A stretch of 64,000 bases of DNA from Rehmannia glutinosa (Eukaryota; Streptophyta; Magnoliopsida; Lamiales; Orobanchaceae), in the NCBI GenBank assembly GCA_016081115.2, contig CM071931.1:23536317-23600316 (forward strand), in the 5' to 3' direction. Below, in pieces: positions 33,963-45,719 of the stretch. The stretch's first letter is position 1. Every line of letters begins with the position of its first letter. Position numbers and translations under genes: made by a program. The notes below the pieces were generated by a model. The model searched no databases. It saw nothing but the letters and a program-made list of their open reading frames with translations, and was not told the DNA's origin.

Positions 33963-34410
33963 CCTAAATTCAATTATTCAAATACGAAATATCCATTCAT
34001 TCAATTATTCAACCTATTTACGACAAATCCCTAAATTCAATTATTCAAACTTATTCAGGGAAAAACCGTACATAAATTAGTGAGACTCTAAATTCAAACA
34101 TATTTGGGGAAAAACAATGCATTTAGTTATTTAGGGAAAAAAACTACATTCAATTAATTAGGAAAAATTCTACATTCATTAATTCACACTTATTTGAGGA
34201 AATTCTTATATTGAGTTAATTAAAGTAAAACTTTACATTCAAATAATAAGAGAAAAACGTTGCATTCAGTTAGTTAAGAAAATACCTACATCGAATTAAT
34301 TAGGAAAGGCCCCACATTCAATTAATTAGGGAAAATCTTACATTCAATCAAAGAAAACCCCACATTCAGTTTGTTAGAAAAATACATACATTCAATTAAT
34401 TAGGGAATGC
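33963..34410. repeat. Degenerate tandem repeat, ~25-35 bp unit
   Basis: Roughly 14 imperfect copies of ACATTCAATTAATTAGGGAA with A-rich spacers. Periodicity is irregular. It follows the gag remnant immediately. Confidence 0.75.
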
Positions 34411-34845
34411 ATACAAACATCCAAACAATCATACATAGTTGGCGGTAAGCCTAATATGTGACTCTTTGTAATACTTAAAGAGATAAACCTTGTAGTCAAA
34501 CACAATAAAGCGGCAATCCTTTAATCATCATAATCAAGTAACAATAGACTAAATTATAATCTATGTGAAACTAGGGTGCTTACTTGCCTTTTCAACTTAG
34601 ATTATAGTAATTAAAACCCTTTCAAGGTCTTCATTAAATCAAAATTTACCAACTTGCATAGTTCCTAGAAGATTTTCTCCTTTCTTTTTTCTCTTTTCTC
34701 ATTTCTTTTTTTATGTTCTCAATGTGTGTGTTTTACGTGTATTATGTATGTATTTTAACTTACTCCCACTAGACTAGGTTTTGGGTATGTGGACTTATTT
34801 TATTAATCCATTAATTACAAAAAGGCTTATGGGCCTGAATTAAAA
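34411..34845. other. Unassigned DNA before duplicon B
   Basis: No gene. Pyrimidine-rich tract at ~34675-34715 and phrases such as GGTTTTGGGTATGTGG resemble LTR sequence, but no ends were found. Confidence 0.35.
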
Positions 34846-34987
34846 CTCCAAAACTAATTAAAAGTCCAATTATTTACTATAAGACCCAAATTAAAATAAA
34901 TTTCCAGTCTAATTATAATAAACCTTCTATGCTCGTAATTTAACTAATTAATATCCAGTAAAATAATTAATAAAATCTAATTTTCCA

Positions 34988-35146
34988 TTATGTGAGACCG
35001 TCTCATTGATCTAAGTTCATGAGACGGATCATAAATACATATATACAAAAATATGGATCTTTTCATGGGTATGAATTTGGGTCGAAATTCTATTTAAATA
35101 TAGGATTCGTCTCATGGATTATATCAATGAGACCATCTCACACAAG
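34988..35146. mobile_element. MITE-like inverted-repeat element (copy B)
   Basis: Same element and position as 20632-20787: TTATGTGAGACCGTCTCATT at the left and ATGAGACCATCTCACACAAG at the right. Confidence 0.7.
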
Positions 35147-35621
35147 TTTTTGTGAATAACTAATAGCATAATTAATAAAATTCTTATTAAGACATAAAAA
35201 TTCGTGACGTTTTAACAAGAATGTCCACTATATGACATATTCCTCATTTCTTGGTCACTATTTGCATCAATTTTCTTGCAACCATAACCATGATATTCTG
35301 ATTAACATTCTTTCTTAGGGCCAATAGGTGTTTGCAAAACTTTCTGCCTTTATTTTAGTATAAGTGAATTGCATATGTTCAAATTATATTGTTTGGTGAA
35401 TAAGTGGTAAATGTTTTTTATTTGTGTGACAAACTTAAAATATAAAGAAAATAGAAAATATAAAGCAATCGTCCCCCTTGCTTTGAGATTCTAATTAAAT
35501 TTTACGGAATGAGAAATGGAAGTTGGCATTTGAATACATGATTTTTTCCATCCAAAGCTGACAATCACTTTTTAATGTGTTAATTTGTAGTGACTTGCTT
35601 AGCTTTTGCATGGACAGAGAT

Positions 35622-36326
35622 TAGGAATAGAAGTGGGATGAGTAGACATGGGTACCTAGCCTCCCATACCATAATATGACGGGTATGGATTTTATACGGA
35701 TTTGGGATGAGTATGAGATGTAAAATTAATACCTACGGAAGGGTACAATTTTACCCCTAGGGTACCTCTACCCGAACTCATTTATATTTTCACTCATTTA
35801 AAATATTTCATATATATATATATATGTGTATGTATGTATAAATAAAATAATAAAATCGAATGATTTATGTGTTAATGATGTATTTAATGATGTATATGTA
35901 TTAAATGGTGTGTTGTTGTTGATTCTGCCATTATAAGGAACTTATTGGCTGTATTTGTATTTTTGTGTTGCTTTTGATTTAATGGTGATAGCTACGGAAA
36001 TGCATAATTAAACATGGTTAACTATTACTATTATGAAGAATTTAACATATATATTAGGCATTTTTTATATAATAACTAAATTTTTGTATGGTACTCATTT
36101 AAATAGTCATTTATTCATTTAAGTATAAGTTTATATAAAATACATGAAATTTGGGCGGGTAAGGGTAGTATATAGGTATCAGTAAATAGATTTGGGACGG
36201 GCACGGGTAATAGGTGTAATTTTCTGAATCGGGTTTGCAATGGGTATGGGCAGTATTAATATTATATAGTTCGGTAACGGATAACAGTAATTAAATGGAT
36301 GGGTACCCTACTCATTTACATCCCTA
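35622..36326. mobile_element. Non-autonomous hAT-like element (705 bp)
   Basis: Right end (reverse complement) TAGGGATGTAAATGAG and left end TAGGAATAGAAGTGGGATGA are degenerate inverted repeats. Flanks ACAGAGAT (35614-35621) and ACCGAGAT (36327-36334) are an 8-bp duplication with one mismatch. Subterminal GGGTACC and GGGTATG repeats. No transposase. Absent from duplicon A. Confidence 0.83.
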
Positions 36327-37066
36327 ACCGAGATATGTGTTGAGTTTATGTACTTTAATCCCATGATCTTCAAGGGCCAATAGTCACTATCTAAATCACG
36401 ATTTACAGTTACATATAAATAATTAAAATCTCCAAACATGACCTTTTTCCCCATCCAAAACTGACAATCACTTTTAAATGTGTTTGTAGTGACTTGCTCA
36501 GCTTTTGCATGAAGCAATGATATGCTATGTTCAAATAATTTAATTCCATGTTATTCAAGAACCAATAGTCACTCTGTAAATCATGAATTACAGTTAAATA
36601 TAAATAATTGATATTTCAAAAACACGACCCTTCCCGTATCCAAAGCTAACAATCGCTTTTTAAAGTGTTTGTAGTAACTTGCTCAAGTTTTGCACCGAGC
36701 AGAAATCCTTTAATCCTTTGATTTTCAAGGGCCAATAGTCATTATGTAAATCACGACTTAAAGATACACATATATAATTGAAATTTCCAAATCACGATAT
36801 TTTCCCAATCCAATATTGACATTCACTTTTAAAGTGTTTGTAGTGATTTGCTCAACCTTTGCACGGAGCAGCGATATGCTATGATCAAATACTTTAATCC
36901 ATTGATATTCAGAGACCAATAGCCCCTCTATAAATTACGACTTACAGTTATATATAAATATTTGAATTTTTTAAAACACGGTATTTTTCCCTGACAATCA
37001 CTTTTTAAAGTGTTTGTAGCGCGCGACTTGCTCAACTTTTGCATGGAGTATAGATATGTTATGATC

Positions 37067-37260
37067 AAGGGCGGAGCCAGGGTGGAGCCAGGGTGGGCCG
37101 ATACACGAAAATTGAGTGGGCCGGATAGAAAATCCAAGAAAAATTAATACAAATTATAACTAATTTTTTTTTTTTAAAAAATCCTAACTAAATTTTTTTT
37201 TTAAAAAAAAAATGGGCTGGGCCAGGGCCCAGACTGGCCCAGCCCTGTCTCCGCCAGTGG
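37067..37260. mobile_element. MITE with GGGCGGAGCCAGG ends (194 bp, hAT-type duplication)
   Basis: Flanked by an exact 8-bp duplication TTATGATC (37059-37066, 37261-37268). Left end AAGGGCGGAGCCAGG, right end CTGTCTCCGCCAGTGG. Duplicon A has the empty site TGTTATGATCAAATAC at about 25950. Confidence 0.85.
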
Positions 37261-37325
37261 TTATGATCAAATACTCTAATCCCTTGATCTACATGGACAA
37301 ATAGCCACAATAAATTACGACTTAC

Positions 37326-38290
37326 ACAGTACAAGAAACATGATATATTCCAATACAAATTTAATGATGCTACTAAAAATCGTCATTATAAATAAGTTTT
37401 CAATGACGCTTTTTAAAAAGCTTTAAAAAGCGTTTACTATAAAAATTAATGGCATTTACTAGAAAGCGTTAGCATTTTAGTCAATTTAGTGACACTTTTA
37501 TTTAGGTATCATTATCTTAATACAATTACTTTTTTATAAGTGTCCCAATAATTACAAAATTTACTTACACTTTTTTATTTGTGTCCTTAAAATGACAACG
37601 CCTAGTAAAAAATGTCAAAAATTGATAATAGATTTTATTTTATTTACGCAAATTTTCATTTGTCGTCAAATTTTTAAAATTTACTTACACTATTTATTCT
37701 TTGTGGCATTAAATGACGACGTATATGAAAAAGTGTCATAAAGATGACGCTTACTACTTTACTTACGTATTTCACTACAAGAAAACAAGGGAATTCCAAC
37801 GAAAAAAATTCGTTGGTATTTGGTCAATAATTTCCATTGGAATTATCGATTCCAACAGAAATTCCAATGAAAAAGCACCATTGGTATAATGGTCGTTGGA
37901 ATGATAAAATTCCAATGAAAATTCCTATGGAAAAAATATTCAAACGGTATCAAATGGTTTTGCTAACAATTTTGGACTTTCTGTTTGAATTTTCCAACGG
38001 TATGCTTTAGTATTGAAATTTCAACTGGAATTTTGAAAATTCCAATAGTTTTTTATTCCATTGGAATTTGATTGTTTTCTTGTAGTGTTTTTCATTTGTC
38101 AACAAATTTTAAAAAGCGTCACAAAATCAAAACTTATCTATGCATAGATCTTTGGGAAATGTGTCAGATTGAAGTGATATTGAGAGTTAATACATAGAGA
38201 ATATTTGGTGTAATTGACTAACAACAAATATATATTCAAAATGAGTCAAAAATTAAATATTAAGTTTAACGTTTTTTGAAAAAATAATGA
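37326..38290. mobile_element. CACTA element, duplicon B copy, right end deleted and re-invaded
   Basis: Starts ACAGTACAAGAAACATGAT at the position of the A copy (26018) and follows it through the AGCGTCAT repeats. The last ~400 bp, including the right terminus, are missing; the junction lies near ATTGAAATTT (about 38290). A second CACTA MITE sits inside at 37773-38087. Confidence 0.78.
37773..38087. mobile_element. CACTA MITE (315 bp) nested in the CACTA element
   Basis: Perfect terminal inverted repeats CACTACAAGAAAACA / TGTTTTCTTGTAGTG, duplication TTT on both sides (37770-37772, 38088-38090), interior of CCAACGG / CCATTGGAA motifs. Absent from the A copy. Confidence 0.88.
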
Positions 38291-39262
38291 ATTGAAATTT
38301 AGTAAATTTCAAAACACGATCTTTTTCCCCATCCAAACTTAACAAACACTTTTTAAAGAGTTTGTGGTGAATTGCTCAACGTTTTCACGAAGCAAAGATA
38401 TGCTATGATCAAATACTTTAATCGTTGATCTTTAAGGAACAATAATCACTCTGTAAATCACAATTTGCAGTTACAAATCAAAGAATTGAAATATTGCATG
38501 AACTGGTCATAACTTAGTTGGTCAAGTTGCTACTATCATGATTGTGTTTTTCATGATACATAGATTCACAATATAGTTTTCATCGATCGAATTAAAAGTT
38601 CCATGTTCTAGAAAATGGATTCATGCATAAATGCCAGAATTTCCCCTAATATAATGCATGAATAACTCAAACTCAAATAAATTAAGATAGTAGAGTATAA
38701 TGTCAGGTCTGGTGTTTTGGTCCATAACTTCGCCTTGAATACTCGCCCCACTTAATAACTCAGCCATCAATAGAGATCAAATTGTGGTATTTGTTCGCGA
38801 TGATCATAAAACGTTGAAACATAAAAATCATCCATGTTTTCTTTCAGATTAATGTTCCTATTCACTACACTGTTCAGTAGGCATGAGACCATTCAAGTAT
38901 TTTTTTCGTGCGCAAAATTATCTCGCATTATGATATAATGGTCGATTTTAATATAATGTGAGAATGATCATTTGAAAAAAGAAATAAAAAATATATTCTG
39001 TCTAATAGTGTATAATTTTTTCTAAAAATTATTTCAAAGAAGTTTAATGTTGACGAGCCCTGTAGCGTCCGTAAGGGGGCGTTACACTATATGTGTTGGC
39101 GGGATGGAAAATTTCCTCATAAGTCTAGCTCTTGCTCTCATTTACATCTAAACTATCTAAGCGACTCATATAATTTAGCAAAGTATACTACTGATATGAT
39201 AGGAGGACGTTTTGAGTATGTTGATGAGACTATAAAATCAACTTGGATCTTTCTTTGTACGC

Positions 39263-39263
<1 letters not shown>

Positions 39264-39316
<53 letters not shown>
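39264..39316. repeat. (TA)n microsatellite, Mutator-like target
   Basis: About 26 TA units immediately left of the Mutator-like element. The remainder of the tract continues at 43423-43438 on its right. Confidence 0.9.
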
Positions 39317-39318
<2 letters not shown>

Positions 39319-39693
39319 ATGAGATCTCATGTGGCAGCCTCTTACCATGTGGCAGTGTGGACAGATCCCATCCCTACATCCCAAACAATCAATGGTCTAG
39401 ATTGGTCTTGCAAAACACTATTTTTTAATTATTTTTAATTGGAAAAGGGCATTTCAGTAATCCACTAAAATCGCCTGATTTAATACCATAATGAACAACC
39501 TAAAATTAAGGGATCCTTTTGATTGCAATCTTACCATAACAGAATACTCTTTAATTTGGTAACCAAAAAGAAACATTTCCCTGTCATCTTCTCCATTGTT
39601 CATCCATCAAGAATTATTCAGCAAAAATACCGAGTTTGACGTCAAAAAAACACAAAAAAAAAGCTACAGTCGGGAAAAAATATCACAAAGACC

Positions 39694-40700
39694 TTGAAAA
39701 TGGGCGATGAGAGCGACGATGCACAACATGAAGAATATTTGGCGGACAAACATAATGAGAACTGGGTTTCAGGCGCTTTTTTCCCTGGTATGTGTGTTTT
39801 TTTCGGAATATCCCACAATATCCTTATTCATCCTGTTGGTGTTTTTGTTACGAAACGTGGAATCATAATTGATGTTTATGTTAAATGTAAAGATATATAC
39901 AGAAGCATATACATTATACATTAGGTTGGTATACACTTATATTCAGTATTGTGAACATGTAAGCATGCATTGTATCTTTGTGGGGTCAAGCTAGGGTGAT
40001 TGTGTACAAGTAGTGCAATATATGTGACTGTAAAGCAATTTTTCATGTATAGATATGTATATTGTTGTGTTAATTTAAAATGTGATATTATGTGTTTGAA
40101 TGTTTATTTGAAGCGATACATTAAAACATATAGTTGTATACAGTATTCGACAAACTAGTGTATTTGCAACATATTATGGTGTATATATGCGAATACTTTG
40201 GTGATTTAGATTGTGAACAACAATGGTGTTCAAATAGTTCAATAATAGTATACCAACATTTCATTTTGGTATGTATTTGCACGAAAATTGGTGACATGAT
40301 TGTAACACTTTCAGTGGGATGGGGCATATTTTTTGATTTGAGGAAACTGTATTATGATAGTGAACTATTGTGCAATTTGCAATATATTTTTGGTGCATCC
40401 GTTTCACTTATTTTGGTGTACATATGCTTTGCAGATAGTAGTGATGAAACAATCCAGCACGTCAAAATACGAGAGCGTCTGGTAATATCACCCGACAACA
40501 CCAAGTATTGGATACCTGAAGTTGAACATGATAAAATACCGCGTGTGGGCATGCATTTTGGGAGTTTGGACAAAGGTGTTGAGTTTTATAGGGATTATGG
40601 TAGACAATGCGGCTTTGACATACGAATAAGCACGTCAAGGAAGTTGAAGAACAAAGAGATCCGTCTCCAATATATTGTTTGTAAAAGGGATTATATTTGA
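39694..40700 (+). pseudogene. FAR1-type DNA-binding domain fragment of a MULE transposase
   Basis: FAR1/FHY3-related proteins derive from MULE transposases and start with a zinc-binding DNA-binding domain. Here two exons can be joined by GT-AG: 39694-39787 (MGDESDDAQHEEYLADKHNE, ending at GTATGT) and 40435-40700 (after TTTGCAG). The join gives a 119-aa frame through DSSDETIQ, IPRVGMHFGSLDKGVEFYRD, YGRQCGFDIRISTSRK and IRLQYIVCKRD, stopping at TGA 40698-40700. That covers about the first half of the domain; its Cys/His C-terminal part, the DDE core and the SWIM finger are absent. The join is inferred; alternative starts are possible. Confidence 0.78.
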
Positions 40701-41500
40701 ATGTCATTTGCATTATAACTGAATACCATTTACATTCTGAGTTTACATCGTTTTTTAGTCCTTCTGCTTTTAATAAAAAATATGCCCTGTATCCTAAACA
40801 TTAATATGTTATAATTGCTATTGACTACACAAAATGCCCCGTAACCTAACCTAAACAACTTTTCAAATGATTACAATGACTTCGAATGAGTAAAAATAAT
40901 TGTAGTAAAAATCCAAAAAACAGAGGAGCTTTGGTGGCATATTGTGGCTTATAAAAATCAATACTTTGGTAGTTTTATAATCAGGAAATTATGGTGTAAA
41001 AATAGTTATATTTTAGTATCATAATCTGTTATTCTGGTATACATTTGATTGTCATTTCGTCTTTGATTGTAACATTCGATTGTAAATTTGTTACATTGAG
41101 TTCCAAAAAAATAAAAAGTAACTATAGTCACGAACACAAAATGCTTAGTATTGTGCATACACATGAATTGTTAAAAACATCTTCAAAACTGGAAAAACAC
41201 CAATATCTTGCTATGAACGTACATATACCAAAGCAGTAAGGACACATATTTTGCGTACTGACGAAAATGTGCACTGTTTACACACTAGACGAAAATGTGC
41301 ACTGTTTACACAATAGCAATATGCATAACACATGGAACCATGTTTGCTTGAATATCGTTCATAAATAAGTAACACATACTATTGACAAAAATTGCACGGG
41401 GTAAAAAGTGTTCTAGCCTGATGTAATAAATAAAGTGTACTTATAAGCTTCGTCTAACGAAATGAACTCCTGAGTCGATAAACCAACTACTTTTCCCTAC
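40701..41500. other. Non-coding interior of the Mutator-like element
   Basis: AT-rich stretch between the FAR1-like fragment and the Ulp1-like fragment. A 64-codon plus frame (41045-41239) has no motif. The missing transposase core would be expected here. Confidence 0.45.
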
Positions 41501-41615
41501 CAATTTTTTTTGCTAAACCAAGCACCGTATCCTTCTCTTGGTTCAAATCGTGCATCGAGGATTGCGTGGCGTAAGACAAGGTCCTCGGACGTGCAAATTC
41601 GGCGCGTCGGCTTTG

Positions 41616-42480
41616 TCAAAACCACGATCCCATTTCTTCAATGGCCCCCCCCATGTAGGTCTCCATGTGGCGCATGGCATATATCCCACAGTCGACTGTG
41701 TTTTCCTCCACCCTCCACGTCATGGCGAGTCTTACTGGGCGACATTTTTCAACGTTGTGAGCTGACTGGTGGCACCCACGTGCTTCGAGGTATCGAGCAA
41801 ACAGTTCCAACTGCAAGATGAACAATGAAAAACAAAAGAATGAAATCACCAAAACAATAAATTTTACCATCCACTAAGAAAACCAAAAGAAAAAAGCAAA
41901 AACGCTTCCATCATGTACATATGTATGTTAAACTAAGACTAATTGTATACCACACAAAACCTATGTGTGCACCAATTCATACCTATGTTTTCATCAAATT
42001 AACATGCCAACATAAAAAAAGCAAAATTTGAACTAAAAATATACCAAGTAATTTCTATTTGTATACACGTTAAAGGAATGCTATCACCAGATATTATCCA
42101 TTATGTAAATAAAAAATAAAAATACAGGAAAAATAAAAATGTAAGGTGTTTTACCAATTTCTCCGGCATCCGTGCGTACTTGCTGCAGCCGGTACCACCA
42201 TCTGAAGAGCTGTCCAAAATGTGACAGTACTTCTTCCTTATGTTGACGCATATCACGAACAAGTGCCAAACATTTATAATAGGGAAGAAGAACTAGGTAG
42301 CATTCAAGAAAAATGTATACTCGTTAAAATTTACATAGGAACAACAAACATGACATATATGTTCTAAAAAAAGTTATACCATCTCAATGGCCTGTAGATT
42401 CGCCGGAGTTGGGTCAACAACCTCCAGGTCAAACGCTTCCGAAAATAATGCCCACCTCCTTTCTCCCGGCATATCTTGTG
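41616..42480 (-). pseudogene. Ulp1-like (C48) cysteine protease fragment carried by the Mutator-like element
   Basis: Ulp1-family proteases process SUMO; C48-like domains are known in some plant MULEs. Minus-strand blocks that look like exons: 42480-42380 (DMPGERRWALFSEAF, ending ATG|GTATAA), 42270-42155 (ALVRDMRQHKEEVLSHFGQL, FRWWYRLQQVRTDAGEI, ending TTG|GTAAAA), 41810-41616 (after TTGCAG: LELFARYLEARG, MTWRVEENTVDCGIYAMRHM, ETYMGG). VDCG holds the presumed catalytic Cys, and the following MRHMETYMG is typical of these transposon proteases. I see no catalytic His/Asp segment upstream, so the protease fold is incomplete. Stop at 41616-41618. Confidence 0.7.
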
Positions 42481-43416
42481 CATTAGACGCAATAGAGTAT
42501 AAATGTATGTCGTAAACAAATAATTATATCAATTCCACAATAAGACACATACAACATCAATTATTAAGAAAATGTTACCACATTCCATAATTCTCTATAT
42601 ACCAAAAATGTAAGAAATTTGCATCAAATCTTTGAAAAATGAATACAATGACTAATCGCCACTAAACTCAATGTCAAATATTCAAGAACACATCTAATAT
42701 TACTACAACAATATAAGTAACCGGATACCATGTCATAAGTAACTTCATACTCAAAAAAATTCAGAATAATTGTTCAATACACACCCTTGTAGTTAATTAT
42801 ACGAACCCTAAAAAATTCAAACTACGAAAAAAATGTGCACTACAACTATGTCGACGAAAACTAATGAAAAACCCTAAGATAAACATTTTCAATTGATATA
42901 TAATATGTTATCGATGTTGGGTAAAAATTCCTCTGCACTGTGCACTACATACCCACAAAAAATCGTAAAAGTAGAGGCAGGGCAAACCTTGAAGTAGATT
43001 AGCAGAAGCTTCTTGGGGGTTTTATGCGCAACCGGAATTCGCCGTTCACGGAGGAGACCTTGGCTCGATTTTTCCAGGAAAAGAATGGTGTTCGCCGCCG
43101 CTTGTGAGGAGTAATTTTGGAGGAGATGCAGTTACTGAAGTGGTGTGGTAGTGGTTTGTGGGGGGGGGACGAAAATTTTCAGAATTTGGGAAGAAGCGAG
43201 AGATTTTTGGGTGATTGAATCCCATAAAGATAGGGAATTTGTGGGGGGTTACCAAATTAGGCGTTAATTTGTGTTTATGATTTGCCTATTCTGCCCTTAA
43301 ATGGGCTGATTATAATTTAAAAAAAAACGAAAAAATAAGGACCATTGGATTAAACATGTTAATGGCCTAGATCAGTCCACAGTGCCACATATTAGGGGCC
43401 TTGCTACATATGATCC
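42481..43416. other. Right part of the Mutator-like element
   Basis: 42500-42960 is AT-rich without motif. 43000-43260 is GC-richer with a minus-strand Pro-rich frame of unclear meaning, possibly the 5' portion of the Ulp1-like transcript. The inverted terminal region lies at ~43330-43416. Confidence 0.4.
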
Positions 43417-45613
43417 TATACCTATATATATATATATTTACGATCAGTGAGTTCTTGATAATATGTGAATTTGGTATATGTGCTTTCAAGAAACTGTCTT
43501 TTGATAATAATTTTGGGGGAATTTGAAGTTGTGTTGTTTGATTTTGAAATTATTGCATGTGATATACGAAAACAATTTATATAGTTGGATGTTTATAATC
43601 ATATTAATCCCAAGTCAATCACATTTCTCAAATTTTATACACAGGTTCAGGGTGTCACTAGTACAAAAAAGCCCATACAATCACCAAATAGGCATATCTA
43701 TTTTCCACTTAATATAACGCATGAATAACTCAAAATCTAAATTAAGAAAGGAGAGTATAATGCCAGGTCTGGTGTTCTGGTCCAAAACTTCGCCTTGAAT
43801 ACTCCCCGACTTAATTAACTCAGCCATCAAATTGTGGTATTTGTTCGCGATGATCATAAAACGTTGAAACACAAAAATCATCCATGTTTTCTATCAGATT
43901 AATGTTCCTATTCACTACACTGTTCAGTTGGCATGAGACCATTCAAGTATTTTTTTCGTGCGAAAAATTATCTCGCATTAATGGAAAATCGTGGCAAAAA
44001 TATTTTTGTTGAAATAATAATGAATTTCAAAATTATGGTTGAATACTAGATTAAAATGTATGTGATACTTGATATGAAGTATGTTTTAGTACAATTGTGA
44101 TGGGAAAAATTCGAGTGGCTGAAAAGTGCATCTATCTATGTTATGTGCGATGAAAGTGTAATAATAAGATTTGATGTGATTTTGTTTCATTAGATGTGCG
44201 ATTAAAACACATATAGTTTAGATGTGATTTTAAAGTGTAATAAATATAAAATCATGATGAGAAAATGATGATTGACAAAGTAAAAGTGAGCAAGTCGTGC
44301 ATTTTTGGAAAAATATCACGAGTAATCTATATGTGTTGGCGGGATGGAAAATTTCCTCATGAATCTAGCTCTTGCTCTCATTTACATCTAAACTATCTAA
44401 GCACCCCATATAATTTAGCAAAGTGCACTACTGATATGATAGGAGGACGTTTTGAGTATGCTGATGAGACTATAAAATCAACTTGGATCTTCCTTTGTAC
44501 GTATATATATATACGATCAGTGAGTTTTTGATATTATGTGAATTTGGTTTATGTGCTTTCAAGAAACTGCCTTCTGATAATAATTTTGGGGAAATTTGAA
44601 GTTGTGTTATTTGATTTTGAAATTCTTGCATGTGATATATGAAAACAATTTATATAGTTGGATGTTTATAACCATATTAATCCCAAGTCAATCACATTTC
44701 TCAATTTTTATAGCAGCACGCTTGGTTGCTCAAGGCTATACACAGGTTCAGGGGGTCACTAGTACAAAAAAACCCATACAATCACCAAATAGCCATATTT
44801 GTTTTCCACTTAATATAACGCATGAATAACTCAAACTGAAATAAATTAAGAGAGGAGAGTATAATGTCAGGTCTGGTGTTTTGGTCCATAACTTCACCTT
44901 GAATACTCGCCCCACTTAATTAACTCAACCATCAATAGAGATTCAAATTGTGGTATTTGTTCGCGATGATCATAAAACGTTGAAACACAAAAATCATCCA
45001 TGTTTTCTTTCAGATTAATGTTCCTATTCACTACATTGTTCAGTAGGCATGAGACCATTCAATTATTTTTTTCGTGCGAAAAATTATCTCGCATTAATGG
45101 AAAATCGTGGCAAAAATATTTTTGTTGAAATAATAATGAATTTCAAAATTATGGTTGAATACTAGATTAAAATATATGTGATACTTTATGTGAAGTACGT
45201 TTTAGTACAATTGTGATGGGAAAAATGCGAGTGGCTAAAAAGTGTATCTATCTATGTCATGTGCGATCAAAGTGTAATAATAAGATTTGATGTGATTTTG
45301 TTTCATTAGATGTGCAATTGAAACACATATAGTTTAGATGTGATTTTAAAGTGTAATAAATAAAATCATGATAAGAAATGATGATTGACAAAGTAAAAGT
45401 GAGCAAGTCGTGCATTTTTGAAAAAATATCACGAGTAATCTATATGTGTTGGTGGGATGGAAAATTTCCTCTTAAGTCTAGCTCTCTCTCTCATTTACAT
45501 CTAAACTATCTAAGCACCTCATATAATTTAGCAAAGTATACTATTGATATGATAGGAGGACGTTTTGAGTATGTTGATGAGACTATAAAATCAACTTGGA
45601 TCTTCCTTTATAC

Positions 45614-45719
<106 letters not shown>

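Larger units (their letters stand above)
35545..38480 (-). repeat. ~185-bp tandem units (array B, interrupted)
   Basis: Unit marks near 35545, 36450, 36637, 36809, 36990 and 38329, in the same order as array A. Minus-strand frames keep HAKAEQVTTNTFKSDCQFWM (36308-36517) and similar. Split by the hAT, the MITE and the CACTA element. Confidence 0.72.
39317..43416. mobile_element. Mutator-like element (~4.1 kb) carrying FAR1-like and Ulp1-like fragments
   Basis: Inverted ends: left GGATGAGATCTCATGTGGCA and right (reverse complement) GGATCATATGTAGCAAGG. Both share ATGTGGCA, then TGTGGAC and GATC at matching spacing, and further in CAATGGTC. The insertion lies inside a (TA)n tract of a 1.1-kb unit, so the usual ~9-bp duplication cannot be resolved. 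Two gene remnants converge: a FAR1-type start on plus and a Ulp1-type (C48) tail on minus. The MULE transposase core is missing, so it is non-autonomous. Confidence 0.82.
34846..43705 (+). repeat. Duplicon B
   Basis: Homologous to duplicon A in the same order and orientation. It carries its own insertions: hAT 35622-36326, MITE 37067-37260, nested CACTA MITE 37773-38087, Mutator-like 39317-43416. It lacks the solo LTR and has lost the right part of the shared CACTA element. About 140 bp near 38935-39085 do not match A. Confidence 0.83.

Noticed and set aside
39243..39428. Frames with long Tyr-Ile runs, here and at 45591-45862 and 46583-46999
   Set aside because: They are simply translations of the (TA)n microsatellites; TA repeats are open in several frames and both strands.
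43046..43255. Pro/His-rich minus-strand frame in the Mutator-like element
   Set aside because: Composition-driven (GC-rich near-terminal sequence); could be a 5' leader of the Ulp1-like transcript but no evidence.
44265..44531. Recurrent frame with DMIGGRFEYADETIKSTWIF in each array unit
   Set aside because: Conserved only because the units are recent duplicates; it runs into the TA tract and shows no known motif. Kept as part of the repeat, not as a gene.
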